The position numbers and the translations under genes were made by a program. Below the pieces are notes generated by a model. It had not been told where the DNA came from and searched no databases. It saw only the letters and a program-made list of their open reading frames with translations. From positions 16,101 to 21,896 of the forward strand of contig NVVG01000060.1 of NCBI GenBank assembly GCA_002402125.1: DNA of 5,796 bases. The letters are read 5' to 3'. Positions 1 through 5,796 of the stretch are shown here, in pieces. Within the stretch, counting starts at the first letter, position 1, and each line of letters begins with the position of its first letter. This stretch comes from Moraxellaceae bacterium (GTDB lineage: Bacteria; Pseudomonadota; Gammaproteobacteria; Pseudomonadales; Ketobacteraceae).

Positions 1-1110
1 GAGATCGATAGTCAGATCCGGCTGATTTCTTATGTGGCCGATGACGATGCGGAGGCGAAAGCACTAGCCTATGCTGCCGAAGACCGTGCCATTGGATTTG
101 ATTTAGAAAATGGACCTTTAGTGCGTGGTGCATTGATAAAAATATCCGAAGCGCCAGGGTCCAGTGAATCCATCTTAACCTTCTGCATGCACCATATCGT
201 ATCTGATGGTGTGTCGATGGCGGTGTTGTTGAAAGAACTCACCACACTCTATATGGCCTGTTTGCACAATGTGCCATCACCATTACAACCATTGCCATTA
301 CAGTATGCCGATTTTTCTCAATGGCAGCAGACCTACCTTACCGAAGCGGTGTTGGAACAGCAGCTGAACTATTGGGAAAATCATTTACGTGATACGCCGC
401 CGTTATTGACCTTGCCAACGGACAGACCAAGACCGGCAATACAAACCACCAACGGTAATGTGCGCAACTTCCAATTTCCAACAGCATTCGCCAATAAACT
501 CAGTGAATTCTCCCGCGAGAACGGAGTTACTCCATTCATGGTGATGCTGTTGGCGTGGAAACTGTTGTTATCCAAGTATGCCCAACAAGATTCCATTTCT
601 ATTGGTGTGCCGACTAGTGGCAGAACTCAGGAAGAGCTGGAAGGTATCATTGGTTTCTTCATCAATAGTCTGGTGTTGAATACCGAACTACCGGCACAGC
701 TGTCGGTTGCTGAGGGTTTGCAGCGGGTACGGGAAACCGTGTTGGGTGGTTTTGCTAACGAAAACGTACCACTGGATATGGTTTTGGATCGTTTGGATGT
801 GGAACGTAATCCGTCCTATACCCCATTGACTCAAGCAACCTTCCAACTGCTAACCAATGATGGTCTTTCTGCCGCTCAACAAGAGCTTGCGGCGCAGTTT
901 GGTGATCTATCGGTTGAACCGATCGCCCTCGGTGGCACCACCGCCAAGTTTGATATGATGTTGACACTCAATCAATCCGAACAAGGTTTGCTGGGCGATA
1001 TCGAATTTAATACAGACTTGTTTGATGACGGTACTATCGATGATTTGATTCGCTGTTATATCTATTTGTCCGAGTCACTGCTTGATGATACCGACCAGTT
1101 GATCGGCGCA
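1..1110 (+). other. NRPS condensation domain 1 (N-terminally cut by the window edge)
   Basis: The catalytic motif HHIVSDG is at bases 190-210 (residues 64-70), with the second His as the expected catalytic residue. It is followed by YADFSQW at 304-324 (the C4-type motif), IGFFIN at 649-666 (the C5-type motif) and a stretch ending in NVPLDMVLDRL near 760-796 that corresponds to the usual VPFE region. An RNPSYTPLTQ stretch and a KFD motif near 946-954 follow. These match an ordinary peptide-bond-forming C domain. The N-terminal ~90-100 residues, including the first motif, lie upstream. I cannot assign the LCL, DCL or dual subtype without a phylogeny. The domain runs straight into a second C-like domain instead of an A domain. 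Confidence 0.93.
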
Positions 1111-4100
1111 CTGTCACTAACCAGTGACGAAAGCTTGATGCAAACCTTGGGGTTATCTACAGCGGACTATGAATCTGTGTTGCCACTGACCGCGATGCAG
1201 CGTGATTTGTATCTATCGACCTGTACTAAACCTGACACCTTAGAAAATAGCCTGGGTTATGCCATGGCCCTGCACCATAAGGTAGATCCGGACCTATGGC
1301 GTGAAGAATTATCACTGTTTACAGATAGTCAGGCGGTGCTGCGTTGCGAGGTTGTCAGTTGCATCGCGCCTTATGCAGACTCAGTGTATCTAGCGATCAA
1401 ACAGTCGGGTTGTATTAATCTTAAACAGCTCGATCTGAGCCAAGATGATTTAACGTCGGAACAATTACGTCAGCGCTTAGAACAACTGATCCGCCGGCCG
1501 TATACCTTTGAGGCTGGAAGCTCCGATGAGATTATTCATCACTACCTGATAAAAGTGGCCGATGAGCATTGGGTGACGGTATTTTCCTGTCATCACTTGG
1601 TGGTGGATGGCATCGGTGCGCTCACCCAATTAGAAATGGTGGTAGAGAATTATAAAAAACGGTATGTCGATCCTGCGGTGGACCGTGACACCTTAGAGCT
1701 GATGGCTAATCCGGATATTTTCTTTGAATATACCCAGTATGATCGCCAATTCGCCGATACCGAGGATACCGTTAGTTACTGGCAACAGAAGTTAGCATCG
1801 GTAGAACCCTTGGACTATAACGTACAACAGCCGGTGAATCATCAGATACGCAAGTACCATTCCTTGTCGTCAGAACATTGGGCTGACGTGCGTAAGTTCT
1901 GCCGTAAGAATAAAATCACTCCTACTATCTATTTTAAGTGTTTATACGGTTTGCTGATCAACCATTATTGTCGAGCAGAAGGTGATTTTGTCTTCTCCGA
2001 ATTTAATGCAGGGCGGCCCAAAGGCCATGCCATCACCATTGGTTGTTACTACTTGGTGAATCCGTTCCTCTGTAAGCATGAGTTGTACAAACCTGACGTC
2101 AACATCAGTAGTCTGTTTGGTGAAGCCCGGTTGGGGCAAAAAGAAAGCCGTGGCAAGTTGCACCTTTCCATCTTCCAACAGTCGCAGTTAATGCCGCAGA
2201 GCCGGCTTAACTTTATGTATAACTATATCCACTTCTATCCTGCGCTGAATGTGATGGGCATAGATGAGGAGATATTACAGTTTGATCCGGACGTAGAATC
2301 TCAGGTGCAGATTGTTATCCGCACCATTGGCGAAGAATTGCAGATGTACCTTGGTTACCATGGCACTCAATTCGAGGATCATCAATTCCTTGATCGGTTA
2401 GCGTTTATTAGCCAACAGATTGTGGCTGGTGTGGATACCATTGCGGATCTATCGATGATACTACCGGCCGAGCAAGATCAGTTAGCTCAATGGGCTGCTG
2501 GTGCAAAACAGGACATTGCAGAAACCCCAGTACATTATCTCATTGAAAGAAATGCCCAACAGAATCCAGATGCGCCTGCACTGGTGTGTGGTGAGGAAAC
2601 CCTGAGCTATCAACAGCTCAACGCTAAGGCCAATCAGCTGGCAAATTGTTTGCAAGAGCAGGGTGTGGTTAAGGGTAGTGCGGTGACCATCTATGTAACC
2701 CGCGGCCCCTGGTGGATAGTCGCGGTGTTAGGCATTGTAAAAGCCGGCGGTAACTATATCCCAATCGCCGCAGATTACCCGCAGGCTCGGGTTAAGGATA
2801 TTATCGAAGACGCCAATGCGGCGCTGATTCTTGTCGACACTGCGACAGCAAGTTCTATTCCCGAAGGTTTAGGGCAACAGTCAATCGTTAGCTTAACCGA
2901 CCAGTCACTCGCGGCTTATGCCGACACATTTGAAAAACTAGCGATATCTCCTGCTGATGTGCTTTATACCATCTATACCTCGGGATCCACCGGCAAACCA
3001 AAAGGCGCCAGTGTTACCCATAAAAATGCCGAGAACTTATATAACTGGTATAGCAACGAGTTTGATTTTAATACCGATAGCCAAACCATGATTATCAGCA
3101 GCCCCGGCTTCGATTTGACGCAAAAGAATATCTTTGCGCCACTGCGCAGCGGTGGCACCATCGTACTGCCGGCAGTGGAAGGTTTTGACCCGAGTGTCAT
3201 CGGCAAAGCGATAGCGGATAACAAGGTAACTCATATCAACTGCGCCCCCAGTGCACTCTATGGTGTACTTGAAAGTGACGATGTCGATCTTAGCCTGTTG
3301 AGCTCGTTGCGCTTTGTGCTGCTAGGTGGAGAAACCATTCAGCTAGAACGCCTCAAAACCTGGTCTAATCGAGACGATTGCCAGAGCCAACTGGTAAATA
3401 TGTATGGCCCAACCGAGTGTACCGATATAGCTGCCAGCTACACCGTAGAAAATATAAAATCCTGTGTTGATGCCATCGAAGACGGCACTCAGTCGCAACA
3501 CCTGCCCATCGGAATGCCGAATAATAACGTCTCCCTACACGTGTTAAATCAATACCTGATGCCCGTGGTGCCAGGTTGTGTTGGTGAACTCTGTATTAGT
3601 GGCGACAGTGTCGGTGAGGGTTATCTTAATCGCGATGAACTCAACAACGAGGTGTTTGTCTCTTACGCCGGTGCAAGAACCTATCGTACCGGTGACTTGG
3701 TGCGTTATGACAACGACGGCCAACTGGTTTATGTCGATCGTAAAGATTTCCAAGTGAAAGTGCGTGGTTATCGAATCGAGCTGGGTGAAATAGAAGCGGT
3801 ATTGATCGCGACCAAACCCGTGCGTGATGCGGTGGTGTTGGTGCGTGACGATATGCCAGGTGGTATTGGTTTGGCGGCTTATGTCGAAGTGCCCAACCTT
3901 GATACTGAAAAGTATAACGATGAAGCGCAGAGTTTAAGGAATCACTTACGCAGCAGTCTGCCGGACTATATGGTGCCAGCATCCATTACCTTGCTGCAGC
4001 AACTACCGTTAAACCCATCGGGTAAAGTCGACCGTAAAGCGTTGCCGAAACCCGAGTCGTTGATGATAGCCGGCGCCGAATACGTCGCACCGCGCTCTGA

Positions 4101-5139
4101 ATTGGAATCGGCTCTCGCCGATATGTGGCAAGCATTATTGCCGGTTGAGCGGGTAGGGGTTACCGATAACTTCTTTGATATGGGTGGCCACTCATTAATT
4201 GGTGTGCGCCTAATGGCGAAGATCGGCCAAGAGTTTTCTGTGCGCTTGCAGATTAGTGAACTATTAAATGCCCCTAGCATTGAGCAACTAGCAGTAGTTA
4301 TTCAGTCACAGACTGATATGTCAGAAGGGTCAGCAGCATGGACACCGTTAGTCACTTTAAAACGTGTCGCGGCAGCAGATTCAGCTGTAACCCAACGGCC
4401 ATTATTCTTTATTCACCCTATAGGTGGTGATGTACTTTGTTATACCGACCTAACCGCAACGCTGCCTGACAACATGCCGATCTATGGCCTGCAGTCTCGA
4501 GGTTTTGCTGTTGGTATGGATGCTTTCGATTCTATGGATGAGATGGTTGATGCTTATGTGACAGCGATGCTAGAAGTACAGCCGCAAGGGCCGTTGCAAA
4601 TAGCCGCACAATCCCTAGGTGGCATTATTGCCTTGAAGGTCGCAGACAAACTCACCTCTTCCGGCCGCGTGGTGGAACGAATCTTCATGTTGGATACCTT
4701 CACGCCTAAAGCCATGAACAAGGAACGTTCTTCCGAACTGGACGTGATCGAGGCAGCAGTCGGTCAGCCGTTACCTAACAACGTCAAACAGCTGATAACC
4801 GCTGGCGATGAATCCTGGTTAGAGGTGTTATATCACACCGCGACGGCCGCAAAGATATTGCCGGAGGATTTTACTTTCGAGCAGATACAGATGGTGGTAA
4901 AGATCGCGTTGCGAAATCACGAAGTAGTATCGCAGGTAGCGTTAGGATCGATTACTAGTGAGGTGTACCATTTCTCTGCGCAAGACCGAAAAGCTGGCGA
5001 TAACTCGCAGGATGACTGGAAGGCATTGGGCTATGAGTTTAATTATCAGGATTCCCCCGGTGAGCATGAGTCGATGATGCGTGGGGAACATGCGCTAATA
5101 CTGGGGCAAAAGATTATATCGATTATTGAAGGATTGTAG
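1..5139 (+). CDS. Non-ribosomal peptide synthetase, C-terminal part (C-C-A-T-TE), 5' partial
   Basis: This is the terminal module of a cytoplasmic NRPS assembly line. It activates one amino acid, condenses it with the upstream peptidyl chain and releases the product. The frame is open from base 1 and ends at TAG 5137-5139, giving 1712 visible residues. The GTG at 34 lies inside a condensation domain and is not the start, so the gene begins upstream of the window. Residues here are numbered from the codon at base 1. Domains in order are C without its N-terminus (1-~370, HHIVSDG 64-70), a second C-like domain (~392-814, HHLVVDG 531-537), A (~843-1349), T (~1364-1435, Ser1398) and TE (~1466-1710, Ser1538/Asp1565/His1689). 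There is no epimerisation, methylation or reductase domain. The oddity is the direct C-C tandem. There is no frameshift and all main catalytic motifs in view are intact, so the gene looks functional. Substrate and product are unknown. Confidence 0.97.
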   Translation, partial: EIDSQIRLISYVADDDAEAKALAYAAEDRAIGFDLENGPLVRGALIKISEAPGSSESILTFCMHHIVSDGVSMAVLLKELTTLYMACLHNVPSPLQPLPLQYADFSQWQQTYLTEAVLEQQLNYWENHLRDTPPLLTLPTDRPRPAIQTTNGNVRNFQFPTAFANKLSEFSRENGVTPFMVMLLAWKLLLSKYAQQDSISIGVPTSGRTQEELEGIIGFFINSLVLNTELPAQLSVAEGLQRVRETVLGGFANENVPLDMVLDRLDVERNPSYTPLTQATFQLLTNDGLSAAQQELAAQFGDLSVEPIALGGTTAKFDMMLTLNQSEQGLLGDIEFNTDLFDDGTIDDLIRCYIYLSESLLDDTDQLIGALSLTSDESLMQTLGLSTADYESVLPLTAMQRDLYLSTCTKPDTLENSLGYAMALHHKVDPDLWREELSLFTDSQAVLRCEVVSCIAPYADSVYLAIKQSGCINLKQLDLSQDDLTSEQLRQRLEQLIRRPYTFEAGSSDEIIHHYLIKVADEHWVTVFSCHHLVVDGIGALTQLEMVVENYKKRYVDPAVDRDTLELMANPDIFFEYTQYDRQFADTEDTVSYWQQKLASVEPLDYNVQQPVNHQIRKYHSLSSEHWADVRKFCRKNKITPTIYFKCLYGLLINHYCRAEGDFVFSEFNAGRPKGHAITIGCYYLVNPFLCKHELYKPDVNISSLFGEARLGQKESRGKLHLSIFQQSQLMPQSRLNFMYNYIHFYPALNVMGIDEEILQFDPDVESQVQIVIRTIGEELQMYLGYHGTQFEDHQFLDRLAFISQQIVAGVDTIADLSMILPAEQDQLAQWAAGAKQDIAETPVHYLIERNAQQNPDAPALVCGEETLSYQQLNAKANQLANCLQEQGVVKGSAVTIYVTRGPWWIVAVLGIVKAGGNYIPIAADYPQARVKDIIEDANAALILVDTATASSIPEGLGQQSIVSLTDQSLAAYADTFEKLAISPADVLYTIYTSGSTGKPKGASVTHKNAENLYNWYSNEFDFNTDSQTMIISSPGFDLTQKNIFAPLRSGGTIVLPAVEGFDPSVIGKAIADNKVTHINCAPSALYGVLESDDVDLSLLSSLRFVLLGGETIQLERLKTWSNRDDCQSQLVNMYGPTECTDIAASYTVENIKSCVDAIEDGTQSQHLPIGMPNNNVSLHVLNQYLMPVVPGCVGELCISGDSVGEGYLNRDELNNEVFVSYAGARTYRTGDLVRYDNDGQLVYVDRKDFQVKVRGYRIELGEIEAVLIATKPVRDAVVLVRDDMPGGIGLAAYVEVPNLDTEKYNDEAQSLRNHLRSSLPDYMVPASITLLQQLPLNPSGKVDRKALPKPESLMIAGAEYVAPRSELESALADMWQALLPVERVGVTDNFFDMGGHSLIGVRLMAKIGQEFSVRLQISELLNAPSIEQLAVVIQSQTDMSEGSAAWTPLVTLKRVAAADSAVTQRPLFFIHPIGGDVLCYTDLTATLPDNMPIYGLQSRGFAVGMDAFDSMDEMVDAYVTAMLEVQPQGPLQIAAQSLGGIIALKVADKLTSSGRVVERIFMLDTFTPKAMNKERSSELDVIEAAVGQPLPNNVKQLITAGDESWLEVLYHTATAAKILPEDFTFEQIQMVVKIALRNHEVVSQVALGSITSEVYHFSAQDRKAGDNSQDDWKALGYEFNYQDSPGEHESMMRGEHALILGQKIISIIEGL
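1174..2440 (+). other. Second, divergent condensation-superfamily domain
   Basis: The domain opens with LPLTAMQR (bases 1180-1203), equivalent to the first C motif (PLTPMQ-like), and has an intact HHLVVDG at 1591-1611 (residues 531-537). Its length of about 420 residues is that of a full C domain. The later motifs are poorly conserved: the C5 position reads IGCYYLVNP (2038-2064) instead of an IGxFVNT pattern, no clear VPFE region is visible, and the YxDYAxW motif is degenerate (FFEYTQYDRQ, near 1720-1749). It ends with LSMILPAEQDQLAQW, a normal C-to-A linker. It could be an active condensation domain or a structural or recruiting C-like domain such as an X or interface domain. The intact HHxxxDG does not decide between these. 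Confidence 0.85.
2527..4047 (+). other. NRPS adenylation domain (substrate unassigned)
   Basis: The domain activates an amino acid as its adenylate and loads it onto the following T domain. All core motifs can be read: LSYQQLNAKANQLA (residues 868-881), VKAGGNYIPI (913-922), YTIYTSGSTGKPKG (989-1002), FDLTQ (1037-1041), NMYGPTE (1133-1139), GELCISGDSVGEGYLNR (1195-1211), YRTGD (1228-1232), VRGYRIELGEIE (~1254-1265), LPDYMVP (1320-1326) and NPSGKVDRK (1338-1346) with catalytic Lys1342. The eighth motif begins DRKD where GRxD is usual. By alignment to the GrsA Phe-activating domain, the ten pocket residues are D1038 L1039 K1042 N1080 L1097 G1099 M1134 D1142 I1143 K1342. Asp1038 indicates an alpha-amino acid. 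A Lys and an Asp inside the pocket suggest a polar or charged side chain, but I recognise no established signature. Confidence 0.95.
4090..4305 (+). other. Thiolation (peptidyl carrier) domain
   Basis: A carrier domain of about 70 residues lies between the A and TE domains. The phosphopantetheine attachment motif DNFFDMGGHSL contains Ser1398 (codon 4192-4194), preceded by the usual ELESALADMWQALLP helix. It needs modification by a phosphopantetheinyl transferase encoded elsewhere. It carries the full-length chain before transfer to the TE serine. Confidence 0.96.
4396..5130 (+). other. Type I thioesterase (release) domain
   Basis: An alpha/beta-hydrolase domain fused at the C-terminus, as in terminal NRPS modules. 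It shows RPLFFIHPIGGD (oxyanion-hole region, His1472 codon at 4414), the nucleophile elbow AQSLGG with Ser1538 (codon 4612-4614), an Asp1565 candidate in FMLDTFTP (codon 4693-4695) and a His1689 candidate in GEHESMM (codon 5065-5067). A complete Ser-Asp-His triad can therefore be assigned. The first Gly of GxSxG is Ala. The domain releases the peptide as an acid or a macrocycle; the sequence does not tell which. Confidence 0.93.
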
Positions 5140-5172
5140 CCTAAATTTGTTAGTGTTTGGTTGTTGTCCGCT

Positions 5173-5202
5173 GCAGCCCCCATTTCTAGGGATGGGGGCT
5201 GC
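5173..5202 (+). terminator. Strong hairpin after the NRPS stop; possible terminator or mRNA 3'-end stabiliser
   Basis: GCAGCCCCCAT (5173-5183) is perfectly complementary to ATGGGGGCTGC (5192-5202), giving an 11-bp, mostly G:C stem with an 8-base loop, 33 bases after the NRPS stop codon. The position is right for an operon end. No T-run follows on either strand, so it is not a textbook intrinsic terminator. It may act with Rho or protect the 3' end of the message. Confidence 0.6.
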
Positions 5203-5254
5203 TGATGCAGCGTAGATTAGGATGCATGCAATGGTATTGGGTAAAAAAAAGGAA

Positions 5255-5282
5255 TTGAAAAACATCGTAAAATAGTTAGAAT
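5255..5282 (+). promoter_or_regulatory. Candidate sigma70-type promoter for the lipoprotein gene
   Basis: TTGAAA (5255-5260, five of six matches to TTGACA) is separated by 16 bases from TAGAAT (5277-5282, five of six matches to TATAAT). An A8 tract at 5243-5250 just upstream resembles an UP element. The predicted transcript start near 5289 gives a leader of about 135 bases before the ATG at 5424. The call rests on motif matching only. Confidence 0.5.
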
Positions 5283-5290
5283 GTGAACCA

Positions 5291-5320
5291 CTTATGCTAA
5301 GGGATTGTGCAATCGTTAAG
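5291..5320. repeat. Nested short inverted repeats in the leader; possible operator
   Basis: GATTG-TG-CAATC (5303-5314) is a perfect 5-base inverted repeat with a 2-base centre. It is flanked by CTTA (5291-5294) and TAAG (5317-5320), also in inverted orientation. The set lies at and just after the predicted transcript start, where a repressor site could sit. The 2-base centre is too small for an RNA loop, so a DNA-binding site is more plausible than a hairpin. Chance is also possible. Confidence 0.25.
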
Positions 5321-5412
5321 TAGTGATCATGAGTTGATCGCGAATTCAACATTCTTCTCTGTATTCCCTTCTGCGTACCAATAAAAAATAAGTTATCAAA
5401 CCAAACTGGGTC

Positions 5413-5418
5413 AGGGAG
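5413..5418 (+). promoter_or_regulatory. Ribosome binding site of the lipoprotein gene
   Basis: AGGGAG ends 5 bases before the ATG at 5424. This purine-rich Shine-Dalgarno site supports that start codon. Confidence 0.75.
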
Positions 5419-5423
5419 TTGTT

Positions 5424-5796
5424 ATGCAACCATTTCTTTTGGGAAAGGTATTAACTGGAGTGTTCGGAAAACTCGTCTTAGTTTTCTTACTCGCATTATT
5501 GTTCAGTGCTTGTGGTGGTTCTGTTGATTTTACCGCGAATCCAGATACGGTCGATGAAGGCACGCCCTCGACCCTTGCCTGGAAGGTAACCCCTGCCAAT
5601 GGTGCGACTGATGTCACGGTAGATATACAACCGAATGTTGGTCCCGTGTTAGTAGAGGGGACTAGGGACGTTACTCCAGTAGAAACAACAGAATATACCT
5701 TAACTACCACCTCAATAATTTCGGGCAAGCTGGAATCAGAGACCGAAGTGGTTACCATCACCGTAATACCCGCACCCGCACCGCCGGTGATCGACA
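5424..5796 (+). CDS. Putative Ig-like-domain lipoprotein, 3' partial
   Basis: The ATG at 5424 has a good Shine-Dalgarno site and directly opens a signal peptide. The frame is open to the window edge (124 codons, no stop). The N-terminus has Lys8 and Lys16, a hydrophobic stretch of about 13 residues (17-29) and FSAC at 27-30, a lipobox-like end with Cys30 (codon 5511-5513) as the lipidation site. Phe at -3 is less usual than Leu, Val or Ile. Gly31-Gly32 after the Cys fits sorting to the outer membrane in a Gram-negative cell. Residues 36-114 look like one bacterial Ig-like beta-sandwich, with a STLAWKV strand, a central GPVLVEGTRDVTP turn and TTEYTLTTT. A PAPAPP linker follows and leads to PVID, which looks like the start of another domain, so the full protein may be a multidomain surface protein. 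The exact function is unknown. The gene probably has its own promoter and is not evidently part of NRPS biosynthesis. Confidence 0.82.
   Translation, partial: MQPFLLGKVLTGVFGKLVLVFLLALLFSACGGSVDFTANPDTVDEGTPSTLAWKVTPANGATDVTVDIQPNVGPVLVEGTRDVTPVETTEYTLTTTSIISGKLESETEVVTITVIPAPAPPVID
5529..5765 (+). other. Bacterial Ig-like domain within the lipoprotein
   Basis: Residues 36-114 have alternating beta-strand-like segments and the pattern STLxW ... GxV ... GxxxVTPxxTTxYTLT ... VTITV. This is common in bacterial Ig-like domains of secreted and surface proteins, often in tandem copies. The assignment is by pattern recognition, without a profile search. Confidence 0.65.

Larger units (their letters stand above)
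5140..5423. other. Intergenic region between the NRPS and lipoprotein genes
   Basis: These 284 AT-rich bases contain no convincing gene. They hold the hairpin at 5173-5202, an A8 run at 5243-5250, a promoter-like pair at 5255-5282, small inverted repeats at 5291-5320 and the ribosome binding site at 5413-5418. No tRNA, insertion-sequence end or CRISPR repeat is visible. Confidence 0.7.

Noticed and set aside
34..36. GTG at base 34 as the start of the NRPS gene
   Set aside because: The frame is open to base 1 and the codons before 34 belong to the same condensation domain, whose N-terminal part is missing. The true start lies upstream of the window.
3641..3982. 113-codon minus-strand open frame inside the A domain
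   Set aside because: It is a shadow of the NRPS coding frame; the sense strand shows continuous conserved adenylation motifs here.
5222..5275. Tiny open frame of 17 codons, rich in Lys, in the intergenic region
   Set aside because: It has no well-placed ribosome binding site, it overlaps the -35 element of the promoter candidate, and its Lys content simply reflects the A-rich sequence.
5095..5352. 85-codon open frame on the minus strand across the NRPS 3' end and the intergenic hairpin
   Set aside because: It overlaps the TE C-terminus antisense and runs through the hairpin; no recognisable domain and no convincing reason to call it.
5411..5761. 116-codon open frame on the minus strand
   Set aside because: It is antisense to the lipoprotein, whose start has a ribosome site and signal peptide. 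Its Ser/Thr/Val-rich sequence is what the reverse of a Thr/Val-rich Ig domain gives.
1..5796. CRISPR array, tRNA, insertion sequence or attachment site
   Set aside because: I looked for regular repeats, cloverleaf-like segments and terminal inverted repeats with target duplications and saw none.

Overview
The window is dominated by one very long gene on the + strand. It is the 3' end of a non-ribosomal peptide synthetase (NRPS) gene that is already open at base 1 and stops at 5139. A 284-base intergenic region follows, and then the first 124 codons of a second + strand gene, a putative lipoprotein with an immunoglobulin-like domain, which runs off the right edge. The proteobacterial-style lipoprotein signal, the Shine-Dalgarno site, the near-consensus sigma70-type promoter and the moderate base composition suggest a Gram-negative bacterium, most likely a gammaproteobacterium. 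This is inference; no taxonomic marker gene is present.

Layout: bases 1-~1110 encode a condensation (C) domain without its N-terminal part. Bases ~1174-2440 encode a second, divergent condensation-superfamily domain. Bases ~2527-4047 encode an adenylation (A) domain, ~4090-4305 a thiolation/carrier (T) domain and ~4396-5130 a type I thioesterase (TE). The visible order is therefore C-C-A-T-TE, the last module of an assembly line. The A domain loads the last building block onto the T domain, a C domain joins it to the chain from upstream, and the TE releases the finished peptide by hydrolysis or cyclisation. The product cannot be named, because the earlier modules and the accessory genes lie outside the window and the A-domain pocket residues match no signature I recognise.

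The most notable feature is the direct C-C tandem with no A or T domain between, in which the second C domain keeps HHxxxDG but is diverged elsewhere. Such extra C-like domains are sometimes non-condensing recruitment platforms, such as the X domains of glycopeptide synthetases and the interface domains of beta-hydroxylating siderophore synthetases. Whether this one is such a platform is a hypothesis.

Between the genes, a strong 11-bp hairpin lies 33 bases after the NRPS stop, without a U-tract. Further on are a promoter-like TTGAAA-N16-TAGAAT pair, small inverted repeats in the presumed leader, and a good ribosome binding site for the lipoprotein gene. The hairpin and the separate promoter suggest that the lipoprotein gene is a separate transcription unit, and that the NRPS gene is the last gene of its operon.
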